Below are positions 35,528 through 43,207 of a stretch of DNA of 64,000 nt, in pieces. A program made the translations under genes and the position numbers. Origin of the DNA: Cetobacterium_A somerae (GTDB lineage: Bacteria; Fusobacteriota; Fusobacteriia; Fusobacteriales; Fusobacteriaceae); the NCBI RefSeq assembly GCF_044784365.2, contig NZ_CP173065.2, one strand, 5' to 3'. Numbering within the stretch: the first letter of the stretch is position 1; each line of letters opens with the position of its first letter. Under the pieces are notes generated by a model, which was given only the letters and a program-made list of their open reading frames with translations, made no database searches and was not told where the DNA came from.

Positions 35528-37080
35528 ATGATTTGGGCTATTTTAATTGATTTCATAGGAAGTTTAGGAATATTTTTATATGCACTAGAATTAGTGTCAA
35601 AGGAAAGTCAAAAAGTTTTTGGAGAAAATATAAAAGAATATTTAAAAAGATTAACTGAAAATAAATATAAGGCTATTGCTACAGGAGCTATTGTAACAGG
35701 TATAGTTCAGTCCTCTTCAGTTGTATCAGTTTTAATTGTTAACTTGGTAAATTCAGGAATTTTAAATTTAAGAGATTCAATAGGATTAATTTTAGGAACG
35801 AACATAGGAACTACAGCAACAGGATGGATATTTAGCATTAAAATAACAGCTTTTTCAATACCTCTAATAGCTGTGGGTAGTATAGTTTATTTTTTCTCAA
35901 ATAAAGAGGTCGAGAAATCAAAAGGAAAGTTTATCTTTGGATTTGGGTTGCTACTTTTAGGGCTTCAATATATGAGTAGCTCTATAAACCCACTGAGAAA
36001 TGATCCTAACTTTATAGCTCTTTTTACACTTTTCAAAGCTGACACATATTTTAATATAATAAAAGTTGTTGCCATAGGAACAGCTGTAACAGCTATAATT
36101 CAATCCTCCTCAGCAGCAGTGGGAATTATTTTAACACTTGGTCTTCAAGGATTAATAAATTTAGAAACAATATTAGCTTTAATATTAGGAGCAAACATAG
36201 GAACAACTATAACTCCTATTATATCATCTTTAAACAGCAGTTATGAGGCTAAGAGAACAGCTATGCTTTGTTTTTTTGTAAAGTTTATTTTAGCTATATT
36301 TTTTATTCTAGTATTTCCTGCCTATGTAAAGATTGTAGAAATTTTAACAGCATCTAGTGGTGTAGCAATAAAAACTGCAGTAGCAAATACTTTTGTTAAT
36401 GTAGTAAATACTATTATATTTCTACCCTTTTTTGGAACTATAGAAAGAGTATTTTCTAATATTTATAAAGGTAAGATTGATAAAGTATCCATTTCAGAGA
36501 CAGAATTAAATACATTTTTAGAGATAACATCAAATACAATGATAAACATCTTTAACAAAGAGATAATAAAAGTTATGAAGATTATTGAAGATATTTTTTC
36601 AAAAAATGAAGAGAGTGAAAGCTATAAAAAAATAGTGCTAATAGATAACGAGATTACGGAATACTTTATTTTAAAATCAGGTACTTTAGAAAAAAATATA
36701 GATAGTTTTAAAATATATCGGTATATTAAAATTTTATCTGAATTGAAAACCATTGCTAAATATTTACTAAAAATAAAGAAAAATTTATCAAAAGAGAATC
36801 AAAAAAAGAGATTACAAATTTTTATAAAATCTTAAATATTATCTTTAATGATATTAGAGAATCTTATGAGGATAAGAAAAATAATGGATTAGATGATACT
36901 TTAGAAAATATAACGTTTTTAGAAAAAGAGATAGTAGCTTTTCAAGAAAAAGAGACAAGTTTAGAAAATTTAAAAATATTAACACTATATAAGCGAGTAA
37001 TAGTTCACTTTAGAGATTTAGTAAAATTATATATAGAAATTAAAGATATCAAATTTATAAAAAAGAGCTTTAGAGTTTAG
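35528..37080 (+). pseudogene. Na/Pi cotransporter with PhoU-like tail, interrupted by a one-base frameshift
   Basis: The frame from ATG 35528 (GAGG five bases upstream) encodes the NptA-type core: two QSSS repeats (QSSSVVSVLIVNL, QSSSAAVGIILTL) with the paired TNIGTTATG and ANIGTTITP motifs. A helical PhoU-like region then runs to a stop at 36835. Another frame continues from the A7 run at 36801-36807 without stops to 37080. It reads ITNFYKILNIIFNDIRESY, with LTLYKRVIVHFRDLVKLYIE further on, plainly the rest of the PhoU-like domain. One extra A would join them into about 517 residues, the normal length. Either a real frameshift, slippage at the A run, or an assembly error. Core function: Na+-driven phosphate uptake. 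Confidence 0.82.
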
Positions 37081-37103
37081 TCAACTTTAAAGCTCTTTTT
37101 CTT
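37061..37103 (+). terminator. intrinsic terminator after the Na/Pi cotransporter
   Basis: AAAAGAGCTTTA/TAAAGCTCTTTT stem (37061-37072/37088-37099) with a 15-base loop and T run. It includes the TAG at 37078-37080 of the shifted frame, not the stop at 36835, which supports the longer gene as the ancestral unit. Confidence 0.8.
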
Positions 37104-37137
37104 TAATAACTTTCTTATCCCATATTTAAATTATAAA

Positions 37138-37296
37138 TTATTCAATAATCTCTGTTCTAGGTAGCTCTACTGGTATTTCATGAATATATCCTCCACCTGA
37201 AAATCTAGTTGCATATGGTGCAAATCCAGCGATTTCAGATGAACTTCCTAGTTTTAAATAATTCATTCGAGTTTTTTTATCTTGAACAATAAAAAT
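37138..37296 (-). pseudogene. L,D-transpeptidase (YkuD) fragment
   Basis: Right after gshF, on the same strand, an in-frame stretch of about 53 codons reads YLKLGSSSEIAGFAPYATRF, then SGGGYIHEIPVELPRTEIIE and a stop. The ATRFSGGGYIH.IP part matches the segment just before the catalytic SHGC motif of YkuD-type L,D-transpeptidases, which cross-link peptidoglycan. Neither the rest of the N-terminus nor the catalytic Cys motif is present, so this is a remnant. An ATG at 37266 exists but has no ribosome binding site. Confidence 0.6.
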
Positions 37297-37305
37297 TCCT
37301 AATAG

Positions 37306-39633
37306 TTATTCTTCAATATATCCCAATGCTTTTAATATCTTTTCTCCTAGGTTTCTATTTTTTCCTTTATATGGATAGCAGTGGATGTGTATTGCTGGAT
37401 TAAAATTTAACTCTATTATAGCGTAGTTATCAATTGGATTCGGATTTTTTATATCCTCTATCATCATATCTACCCCGCATATTTTAGCTCCCACAGCCTT
37501 TGATGCTTTTATAGCAATCTTTTTATAAGCATCTAAAATATCATCAGTATAATCTAAGCTATCCCCTCCTGTACTTATATTTGAATTTTCTCTTAGGTAT
37601 ACAACTTCATCCTTTTTAGGAATATACTCTATAGTTAATCCCTGTCCTTTTAAAAATAGTTTTTCTGGGTCTTCCAATCTTATCTTCTCTAAAGGAGTTT
37701 TATATCCAACACCCCTTAATGGATCTAAATTTTTCTCTTCTACAAGCTCTTTTATGCTTCTCTCTCCATCTCCTTTTACATTAGCAGGAACTCTATGTAA
37801 AATACCAACTACTTCATCCCCCATAACAAAAATTCTATACTCTTTTCCTTTTATAAATCTCTCTATAAGAATTGAATTATCCTCTTTAAAAGCTATTTCC
37901 AATGCTTTTTCATAATCCTCTTTTGAAAACTCCTCTTTAAATATTGTAATACCAAGTCCAAAATTTGTAGACTTAGGTTTTATAACTATTCCAGCTCCAT
38001 ATTTTCTATAATCACTTTTAGCCTCTTCAATATTAAAATAATCTTTTCCTTGAGGAACTATAATATTCTCTTTTTCCAAAACTTTTTTTGTTACAACCTT
38101 GTTCTCCATAATAAGCATAGTCACATATGAATCTAAAGATGTTTTAGTAGCTTGTTTCACATACTCCACTTTCTTATCTTTTTCCAAAACTATAAAATTC
38201 TCATCTCTATCTAAAATTTCAAACTTAACTCCATTTTTTATAGCTGCTTTTAGAAGTATTTGGGTAGATAACTCTAGATCTTCAAAACCTTTAAGAGTAT
38301 ATGGTGTTTTTTTCATTTCATTTAAAAATTCTTTTGCTTTATCTATATGAAACTTTACAAATCCCTTTTGCTTCACCTCTTTTAAGACTAAATCTGAATA
38401 TAATCTATTTGATAAAACCTTATTTTTTTGATACTGTAAAACTTTCTCATCCTTATTTGTAAAGGCTCCTATAGCTTTTAAGTGCCTTTCTATCTCCTCT
38501 AAAATAACTATTGAATACTCTTTTGGAGAAACATTTTTATCCTCACAACAAATTAATCTAAATTCATCTGAATTACCTTTATTAGCAAGAATCTCTTGAT
38601 TTTTTAAATATCTAAAATAGTCCTTTTCTTCAAAAGGTTCGTCATCTTTTAAAAATAGAAAAAGTATAAATAGATGTAAAAACTCTAAATCTGTTTTCTC
38701 TATACCTATCTCTGAAAAAGGATTTAAATCTATTGATCTAAACTCTAAATATTCAATTCCACTGTTTTTTAACTCTAGCAATATCTCTTTAGGATTTTTT
38801 GTTTTTAACCTAATTGGACTATAGTACTCTTTTGCACTTGAAATACTCTCTTTTTCTATTAATCTTTCTAAACTTTCAACATATTTATCTACACTTTCAT
38901 AATTTACAAAAAAATCTTTTTCATTTCTATAACCACAGCTACCATTTCTAAAAGAAACCAAATCTTCAAAGTAGTATGTATCCTCTGTAAATTTTTTCAT
39001 TTTGTCTATACATTTTTGAAGGTATGTCTCATGAATAACAGGGCTTGCACCTAATAGATATATAATCATCCAACCATATTTAAAATAATTTCTAGATATT
39101 TTTAAATAAATATTATTTTTAAACTCTTTAAATGATGTTTTCTCCTTAGATAACTCATATAACTCCTTTAAAAATTCATCGTCAAAAGAAAAATTAAAAT
39201 GTATTCCTGATAAAAGTTGTTTTTTTCTACCATATTTTAATGCTAACTTTTCCCTATATTTCTCCAATTCTTTATTTTGAGGAAACTTTCCCAGTGGAAT
39301 TAACTCCTCAGATGGTAATATCGGAGGTACACTTTGAGACCATAAATATTCATCTTTTAAATTTGTTGCAACTATCTCATGAATATTTCTTAAAAAATCA
39401 TAGGCCTTTTCTACACTACTCTCTGTAGGAGTAATCATCTCTATTTGGCTTTCAGAAAAATCTACTGTTATATATGGATTTTTTATTTTATCTCCAAAAA
39501 ATTTAGGATGATTAGTTAGTGCTAACTCTCCATTTTCATTCACTCTTAAACTCTCTTTTTCAATACCAAATCTTCCTTTTTTTATATCTAAACCTAAACT
39601 ATTTTCTTTTATAATTTTTTCTATTGTATTCAT
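37306..39633 (-). CDS. gshF: bifunctional glutamate-cysteine ligase / glutathione synthetase
   Basis: 775 residues, the normal GshF length. The N-terminal two-thirds is a GshA-type ligase (GRFGIEKESLRVNENGELAL, the LLSGIHFNFSFDD segment, FRNGSCGYRN and IEYLEFRSIDLNPFSEIGIE). The C-terminal third is an ATP-grasp domain (GAGIVIKPKSTNFGLGITIF, then RFIKGKEYRIFVMGDEVVGI, and finally YAIIELNFNPAIHIH). Together they make glutathione from Glu, Cys and Gly in one protein. GAGGGAG precedes the ATG, which overlaps the MATE stop as ATGA. The operon's own promoter lies beyond an inserted IS element. Confidence 0.94.
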   Translation of the reverse strand: MNTIEKIIKENSLGLDIKKGRFGIEKESLRVNENGELALTNHPKFFGDKIKNPYITVDFSESQIEMITPTESSVEKAYDFLRNIHEIVATNLKDEYLWSQSVPPILPSEELIPLGKFPQNKELEKYREKLALKYGRKKQLLSGIHFNFSFDDEFLKELYELSKEKTSFKEFKNNIYLKISRNYFKYGWMIIYLLGASPVIHETYLQKCIDKMKKFTEDTYYFEDLVSFRNGSCGYRNEKDFFVNYESVDKYVESLERLIEKESISSAKEYYSPIRLKTKNPKEILLELKNSGIEYLEFRSIDLNPFSEIGIEKTDLEFLHLFILFLFLKDDEPFEEKDYFRYLKNQEILANKGNSDEFRLICCEDKNVSPKEYSIVILEEIERHLKAIGAFTNKDEKVLQYQKNKVLSNRLYSDLVLKEVKQKGFVKFHIDKAKEFLNEMKKTPYTLKGFEDLELSTQILLKAAIKNGVKFEILDRDENFIVLEKDKKVEYVKQATKTSLDSYVTMLIMENKVVTKKVLEKENIIVPQGKDYFNIEEAKSDYRKYGAGIVIKPKSTNFGLGITIFKEEFSKEDYEKALEIAFKEDNSILIERFIKGKEYRIFVMGDEVVGILHRVPANVKGDGERSIKELVEEKNLDPLRGVGYKTPLEKIRLEDPEKLFLKGQGLTIEYIPKKDEVVYLRENSNISTGGDSLDYTDDILDAYKKIAIKASKAVGAKICGVDMMIEDIKNPNPIDNYAIIELNFNPAIHIHCYPYKGKNRNLGEKILKALGYIEE

Positions 39634-40952
39634 TTTTTATCAACTCCCTCATTTAAGTATTTTTTAAAAATCAATGGTGATAAAACTCCCTTTACTACAC
39701 TTGACAATGATATACTTATCCAAACTCCATTTAATCCAAAATACTCTTCTTTTGATAAAATTAGAGCAGCTGGTATTCTTAAAGATGTAAATATTATACT
39801 TATTATCGATGGAACTTTAGGTTTTCCCACCCCACTAAAAGCACCATTTGTTACAATTTCATAACACATAAATAGTTGAGATAATCCAATTATTCTCATA
39901 TAATTTATTGCTATCTCAACAGTTTCTGGTTTTTCTACAAATATTCTAACTAGATATTCTGGGAAAAATACAAATACTCCAGTTGTTACAACTCCAATTC
40001 CTGTACAAAGATGCATTGCTTTTTTATATCCCATTTTTATTCTATTTTCTAGACCTGCTCCATAATTTTGACCTATAAAACTCGAAATTGCTCCTTGTAA
40101 TCCAGCTATAGTCATAAAAGTTATAGACTCAATTTGAAGTCCTATCTTTTGTGCTGCAATTGCATCTGGTCCCCACTGAGATATAATTTTTGCAATAGTT
40201 ATTCCAAATCCAGTAAACAATACTCTTTGAAGAGCAATAGGGGTTCCTAAAGACATCATCTCTTTCATCTTACTCCAACTTTTAGATATATAGCTTTCAA
40301 CTTTAAAATAATCTTTTGATTTTTTTACAAATAAATATGTATTAATTCCCTCTGCTAGAACTGTAGCTATAGCTGCTCCTGCCACTCCCCAATCAAATAC
40401 AAAAATAAATATAGGATCTAAAATTATATTTAAAATAACTCCTACACTACTTATTTTAAAAGGTAGTTTACTTTCTCCATAGCTATTTAAAATTCTTGTA
40501 TATAAAAAGTTAAAAAACTTAAAAATTAATCCTATTCCACCAATAATTAGGTATATTTGAGCCATTTTTTCAACTTCATTTTCTAAGTTAAAAAATCTTA
40601 CTAAATTTTTTGAAAAAATTATAATTGGAAGAATGAATGATACTGCCATTAAAAAATTTAATGTACATGATGCTTTTATATACTCTTTGGTATTTTCAAT
40701 ATCCTTTGCTCCTATTACATGAGAAATCTTTATTCCAGCTCCTATTACAATCATTGAGTTAATTGCATAACCTAAATTTATAAAAAAACTAGCTGTTCCA
40801 ACTGCTGCTACAGCATTGCTTCCTATTTTGCCCACCCAAAACATATCTACCAATCCATATATCATCTGTAAAAATGATGACCCCATTATTGGAAAAGCTA
40901 ATGAGAGTAATATTTTTTTTATATCTCCTGTTGTTAAATCTACTTTTTTCAT
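39630..40952 (-). CDS. MATE-family multidrug/organic cation efflux protein
   Basis: 440 residues with twelve membrane helices in two related halves. The first half has LAFPIMGSSFLQMIYGLVDM followed by FWVGKIGSNAVAAVG. Later come TRILNSYGESKLPFKI and, in the second half, GTPIALQRVLFTGFGITIAK, AAQKIGLQIESI and QNYGAG. MATE pumps export drugs or metabolites in exchange for Na+ or H+. ATG 40952 follows GAAGGAGATTTT; upstream sequence in the same frame belongs to the IS. The IS insertion lies 15 bp before this start, so native transcription is cut off unless restored by read-through. Translationally coupled to gshF. Confidence 0.9.
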   Translation of the reverse strand: MKKVDLTTGDIKKILLSLAFPIMGSSFLQMIYGLVDMFWVGKIGSNAVAAVGTASFFINLGYAINSMIVIGAGIKISHVIGAKDIENTKEYIKASCTLNFLMAVSFILPIIIFSKNLVRFFNLENEVEKMAQIYLIIGGIGLIFKFFNFLYTRILNSYGESKLPFKISSVGVILNIILDPIFIFVFDWGVAGAAIATVLAEGINTYLFVKKSKDYFKVESYISKSWSKMKEMMSLGTPIALQRVLFTGFGITIAKIISQWGPDAIAAQKIGLQIESITFMTIAGLQGAISSFIGQNYGAGLENRIKMGYKKAMHLCTGIGVVTTGVFVFFPEYLVRIFVEKPETVEIAINYMRIIGLSQLFMCYEIVTNGAFSGVGKPKVPSIISIIFTSLRIPAALILSKEEYFGLNGVWISISLSSVVKGVLSPLIFKKYLNEGVDKK

Positions 40953-40966
40953 AAAATCTCCTTCAA

Positions 40967-40974
40967 AGTATATT
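40967..40974. repeat. left target-site duplication of the IS
   Basis: AGTATATT, identical to 42247-42254 on the other side of the element. Confidence 0.85.
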
Positions 40975-40996
40975 GTTTCTGTTAACTTAAAATTTA

Positions 40997-41027
40997 TTGA
41001 AACTGCTCCAATCCTTTGAGGTATAAT
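40997..41027 (+). promoter_or_regulatory. candidate transposase promoter
   Basis: TTGAAA (40997-41002) and TATAAT (41022-41027) are 19 bases apart. Transcription would start near 41034, downstream of the left arm of the inverted repeat at 41000-41009. Confidence 0.55.
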
Positions 41028-41071
41028 AGTTATTCGACCAACCAATATCCCCCCCAAGAAAGGAGCAGTTT
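41000..41071 (+). promoter_or_regulatory. inverted repeat covering the transposase ribosome binding site
   Basis: AAACTGCTCC (41000-41009) and GGAGCAGTTT (41062-41071) are exact inverted copies. The right arm includes the AGGAG ribosome binding site. Transcripts entering from outside carry both arms and can hide the site, while transcripts from the internal promoter lack the left arm. This is the logic known from IS10 and IS50. Confidence 0.65.
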
Positions 41072-41077
41072 TTAACT

Positions 41078-42103
41078 ATGTATATTAATAATATTTCTTG
41101 TCCTCGTTGTTTCTCTAAAAACCTTTATCGTTTTGGTAAAAACAATCTTGGACATCAAAAATATCAATGCAAAGAATGCGCTAGACAATTCTCTGCTAAT
41201 TCTAAACCTGGTGATAATAGGCGTTCATATCCTAAATGTCCTATTTGTAATTCAGGAACATATTTACATCACGATTATCTTTATTATTCTAGATTTAAAT
41301 GTAACTCTAGAAAGTGTACTCATATTCATATTGCAGTAAAAAAGACTTCTGATTTTAATAGTATTTCTTCTGAATTTAAATCTAAAACAATTAATATTAA
41401 AAGACTTAGAACAAATATCAATGTTGTCATTGATGCTTTGTATATGTATTTTGTTCATTCAGCTACCACAAGAGCTATTTCACAATATCTTTTAGATCGT
41501 AAAAACATTAAAATTTCTCATGTATCCATTTACAAATGGATTAAAGGTTTTGGAGGTATTTTTAAAGATATCGTTTCTAAATATACTCCGCAAAATTTAA
41601 ATCTATCTGATGAGTGGCATGTTGATGAAACTGTAATTAAAATCAAAGGTAAAAGATATTACATATGGACTTTAATTGACTCTGAAACTAGATACGTTAT
41701 TGATTGGTATCTTACAACATCAAGAGAAGCAACCTCTGCTTTTCACCTATTTGATAAGGTCAAAAAGCGATTTGGAGCACCTCAATCAATAGTATCTGAT
41801 AGATTACCTAGCTACAATATTCCAACAAAAATAGTATTCTCAGAATCTAAACACATTAAAGTTCAATCATGGTATGACGAAGTAACTAATAATCTAATTG
41901 AAAGCTTTTTTAAAAGATTTAAACATAAATATAGAACAACCCACGGTTTAAAGTGCGAAACAAGTGTAAACGCACTATTAGAAGGCTTCTTTTTCTTCTA
42001 CAACTATATTACACCGCATAAAGGACTAAGTAATCTAACTCCGGCCAAAGTTGCTGGCGTAGAATATAGCGAAATTAGTAGAAAAAATCTACTGCTATTT
42101 TAA
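41078..42103 (+). CDS. IS transposase with N-terminal zinc ribbon and DDE domain
   Basis: 341 residues. The N-terminus has paired Cys motifs (SCPRCFSKN, YQCKECARQF, PKCPICNSG, FKCNSRKC), zinc-ribbon-like. A helical DNA-binding part follows (ISQYLLDRKNIKISHVSIYK), and then the catalytic core. The first Asp is in DEWHVDET, the second in VSDRLPSY, and the Glu in NLIESFFKRFKHKYRTTHG, the IS6/IS240-like rve pattern. It cuts and joins the element ends. AGGAG at 41061-41065 lies 12 bp before the ATG and inside an inverted repeat. The frame is intact, so the element could be active. Confidence 0.9.
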   Translation: MYINNISCPRCFSKNLYRFGKNNLGHQKYQCKECARQFSANSKPGDNRRSYPKCPICNSGTYLHHDYLYYSRFKCNSRKCTHIHIAVKKTSDFNSISSEFKSKTINIKRLRTNINVVIDALYMYFVHSATTRAISQYLLDRKNIKISHVSIYKWIKGFGGIFKDIVSKYTPQNLNLSDEWHVDETVIKIKGKRYYIWTLIDSETRYVIDWYLTTSREATSAFHLFDKVKKRFGAPQSIVSDRLPSYNIPTKIVFSESKHIKVQSWYDEVTNNLIESFFKRFKHKYRTTHGLKCETSVNALLEGFFFFYNYITPHKGLSNLTPAKVAGVEYSEISRKNLLLF

Positions 42104-42128
42104 CAAAGAAAAAGAATATTCTTTATGA

Positions 42129-42147
42129 GACATAGACAAGCTATGTC
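42129..42147 (+). terminator. hairpin after the transposase gene
   Basis: GACATAG/CTATGTC stem with ACAAG loop, followed by CTTTTG, inside the right end of the IS. A weak terminator candidate. Confidence 0.5.
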
Positions 42148-42246
42148 CTTTTGTGATATCATTTTTTTATAAAAATATTTCAAGTCGAAAATCTTTATCC
42201 CTTTTCAAAGAATTGGACCTATTTTTCATCTTTAGTTAACAGATTC

Positions 42247-42254
42247 AGTATATT
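42247..42254. repeat. right target-site duplication of the IS
   Basis: AGTATATT, matching 40967-40974. It overlaps the palindrome ATATTAG-N6-CTAATAT (42250-42269). Confidence 0.85.
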
Positions 42255-42269
42255 AGTTTTTTCTAATAT
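42250..42269. promoter_or_regulatory. palindrome at the transcription start of the MATE-gshF operon
   Basis: ATATTAG (42250-42256) and CTAATAT (42263-42269) flank six T. It sits at the expected +1 of the promoter at 42271-42299. Possible operator, now at the IS junction. Confidence 0.45.
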
Positions 42270-42270
42270 G

Positions 42271-42299
42271 AATTTAACACTTTTTCATATCTTTGTCAA
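42271..42299 (-). promoter_or_regulatory. orphaned promoter of the MATE-gshF operon
   Basis: On the minus strand TTGACA (42294-42299) and TAAATT (42271-42276) are 17 bases apart. It points toward the MATE gene and follows the terminator of the upstream gene. The IS now separates it from the MATE ribosome binding site. Confidence 0.7.
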
Positions 42300-42311
42300 A
42301 CTAATTAAAAT

Positions 42312-42339
42312 AAAAAAAGATGTGATTTCTCACATCTTT
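42312..42339 (-). terminator. intrinsic terminator after the AIM24 gene
   Basis: AAAGATGTGA/TCACATCTTT stem with a short loop and a run of T on the minus strand. Confidence 0.88.
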
Positions 42340-42348
42340 ACGAAACAC

Positions 42349-43041
42349 TTAGTTTTTATCCTGCTTTGGGAATGGTATATAATCAACTAAAATATCTACA
42401 AAAGATTGAATATTTCTAGTTTGAATAATCACTTTTCCCTTTCCTTTAAAAGTATTTAATAGTCCCTCTCCAGATTTAAATCCAAATAGTCCACTTGCTA
42501 TTTCTAATCTATAATCTAATGTCTCTTGCCAACATACTACATGCCCGTTGTCAATTTGAAAAGATTGAGAACCATCTAGTTCTATTTCAATTAAATCTCC
42601 AAATCCATTAACTAAAAGCTCTCCCTCTCCTTTAGATTTTAAAATAAAGAAACCACCTGTTCCTCCTAAAATAGAGTTCAACAGTCTTTTTTGTCTAGTC
42701 GATGTATAATCAACTGAAGTATTACATGCTAAAAATGCTCCGTCATTAATATACCATTGATTTCCTGAAGATACATTTAAAACTTTTATATTTCCAAATC
42801 CCTTTGGAGCAACTGCAACTCTTCCTGAAGATTTAGCTGTAGCTACAGATGTAAAAAAACTCTCTCCTCCTAAAAAAGCTTTTCCTATTGCTGCAAAAAA
42901 ACCTCCATTTACTTTTCCTTCTAAATTTATGCACCCATCTTTATAAACCATGCACCCTGGTTCTATTCTTATACTTTCTCCTCTTTCTAACTGAAATTCA
43001 ACAAGAGAAGCGCTTGTTGATGATGTTTGAACTATTTTCAA
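42349..43041 (-). CDS. AIM24/TIGR00266-family protein
   Basis: 230 residues. Repeated beta-strand motifs (IRIEPGCMVYKDG, GGFFAAIGKAFLGGESFF, GTGGFFILKSKGEGELLVNG, GLFGFKSGEGLLNTFKGKGK) define the AIM24/DUF124 beta-solenoid-like family. Its role in bacteria is not settled; eukaryotic AIM24 is mitochondrial. No signal peptide or membrane helix. The start is TTG 43041 with GAGGTG eight bases upstream, and no other start lies near. Monocistronic, with its own terminator. Confidence 0.88.
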   Translation of the reverse strand: MKIVQTSSTSASLVEFQLERGESIRIEPGCMVYKDGCINLEGKVNGGFFAAIGKAFLGGESFFTSVATAKSSGRVAVAPKGFGNIKVLNVSSGNQWYINDGAFLACNTSVDYTSTRQKRLLNSILGGTGGFFILKSKGEGELLVNGFGDLIEIELDGSQSFQIDNGHVVCWQETLDYRLEIASGLFGFKSGEGLLNTFKGKGKVIIQTRNIQSFVDILVDYIPFPKQDKN

Positions 43042-43180
43042 TTTTTTTCACCTCATATTTTTTTATAAATTGTATTAAATTTAATTTTATTATAATTTTA
43101 TTATAATTTTAAAACTTTTTTAACTACTTTAGTAGTCTAAAGTTTATAAGTGTTAAAAGATAAAAATAATTAATCCCTAA

Positions 43181-43207
43181 AAAAGCCTCTAATTCGTAGA
43201 GGCTTTT
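43181..43207 (-). terminator. terminator overlapping the end of the regulator gene
   Basis: AAAAGCCTCT/AGAGGCTTTT stem; the gene's stop at 43189 lies inside it. T tract on the minus strand. Confidence 0.88.

Larger units (their letters stand above)
40975..42246 (+). mobile_element. insertion sequence, IS6/IS240-like, 1272 bp
   Basis: The ends are GTTTCTGTTAAC (40975-40986) and, inverted, GAATCTGTTAAC (42235-42246), 10 of 12 matching. Similarity resumes inward (TCCAATCCTTTGAG versus TCCAATTCTTTGAA). Perfect 8-bp duplications AGTATATT flank it, the size made by IS6-family elements. It carries one transposase gene, an internal promoter, a protective inverted repeat and a terminator, so it looks complete. 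It inserted in the 5' leader of the MATE-gshF operon. Confidence 0.88.

Noticed and set aside
40960..40990. Outward promoter made at the IS left junction (TATACT from the target duplication)
   Set aside because: No -35 element at acceptable spacing, and the start of RNA would fall inside the ribosome binding site.
40953..41057. Longer MATE start reaching into the IS
   Set aside because: The extra residues are encoded by IS sequence, and the ATG at 40952 has a clear ribosome binding site.
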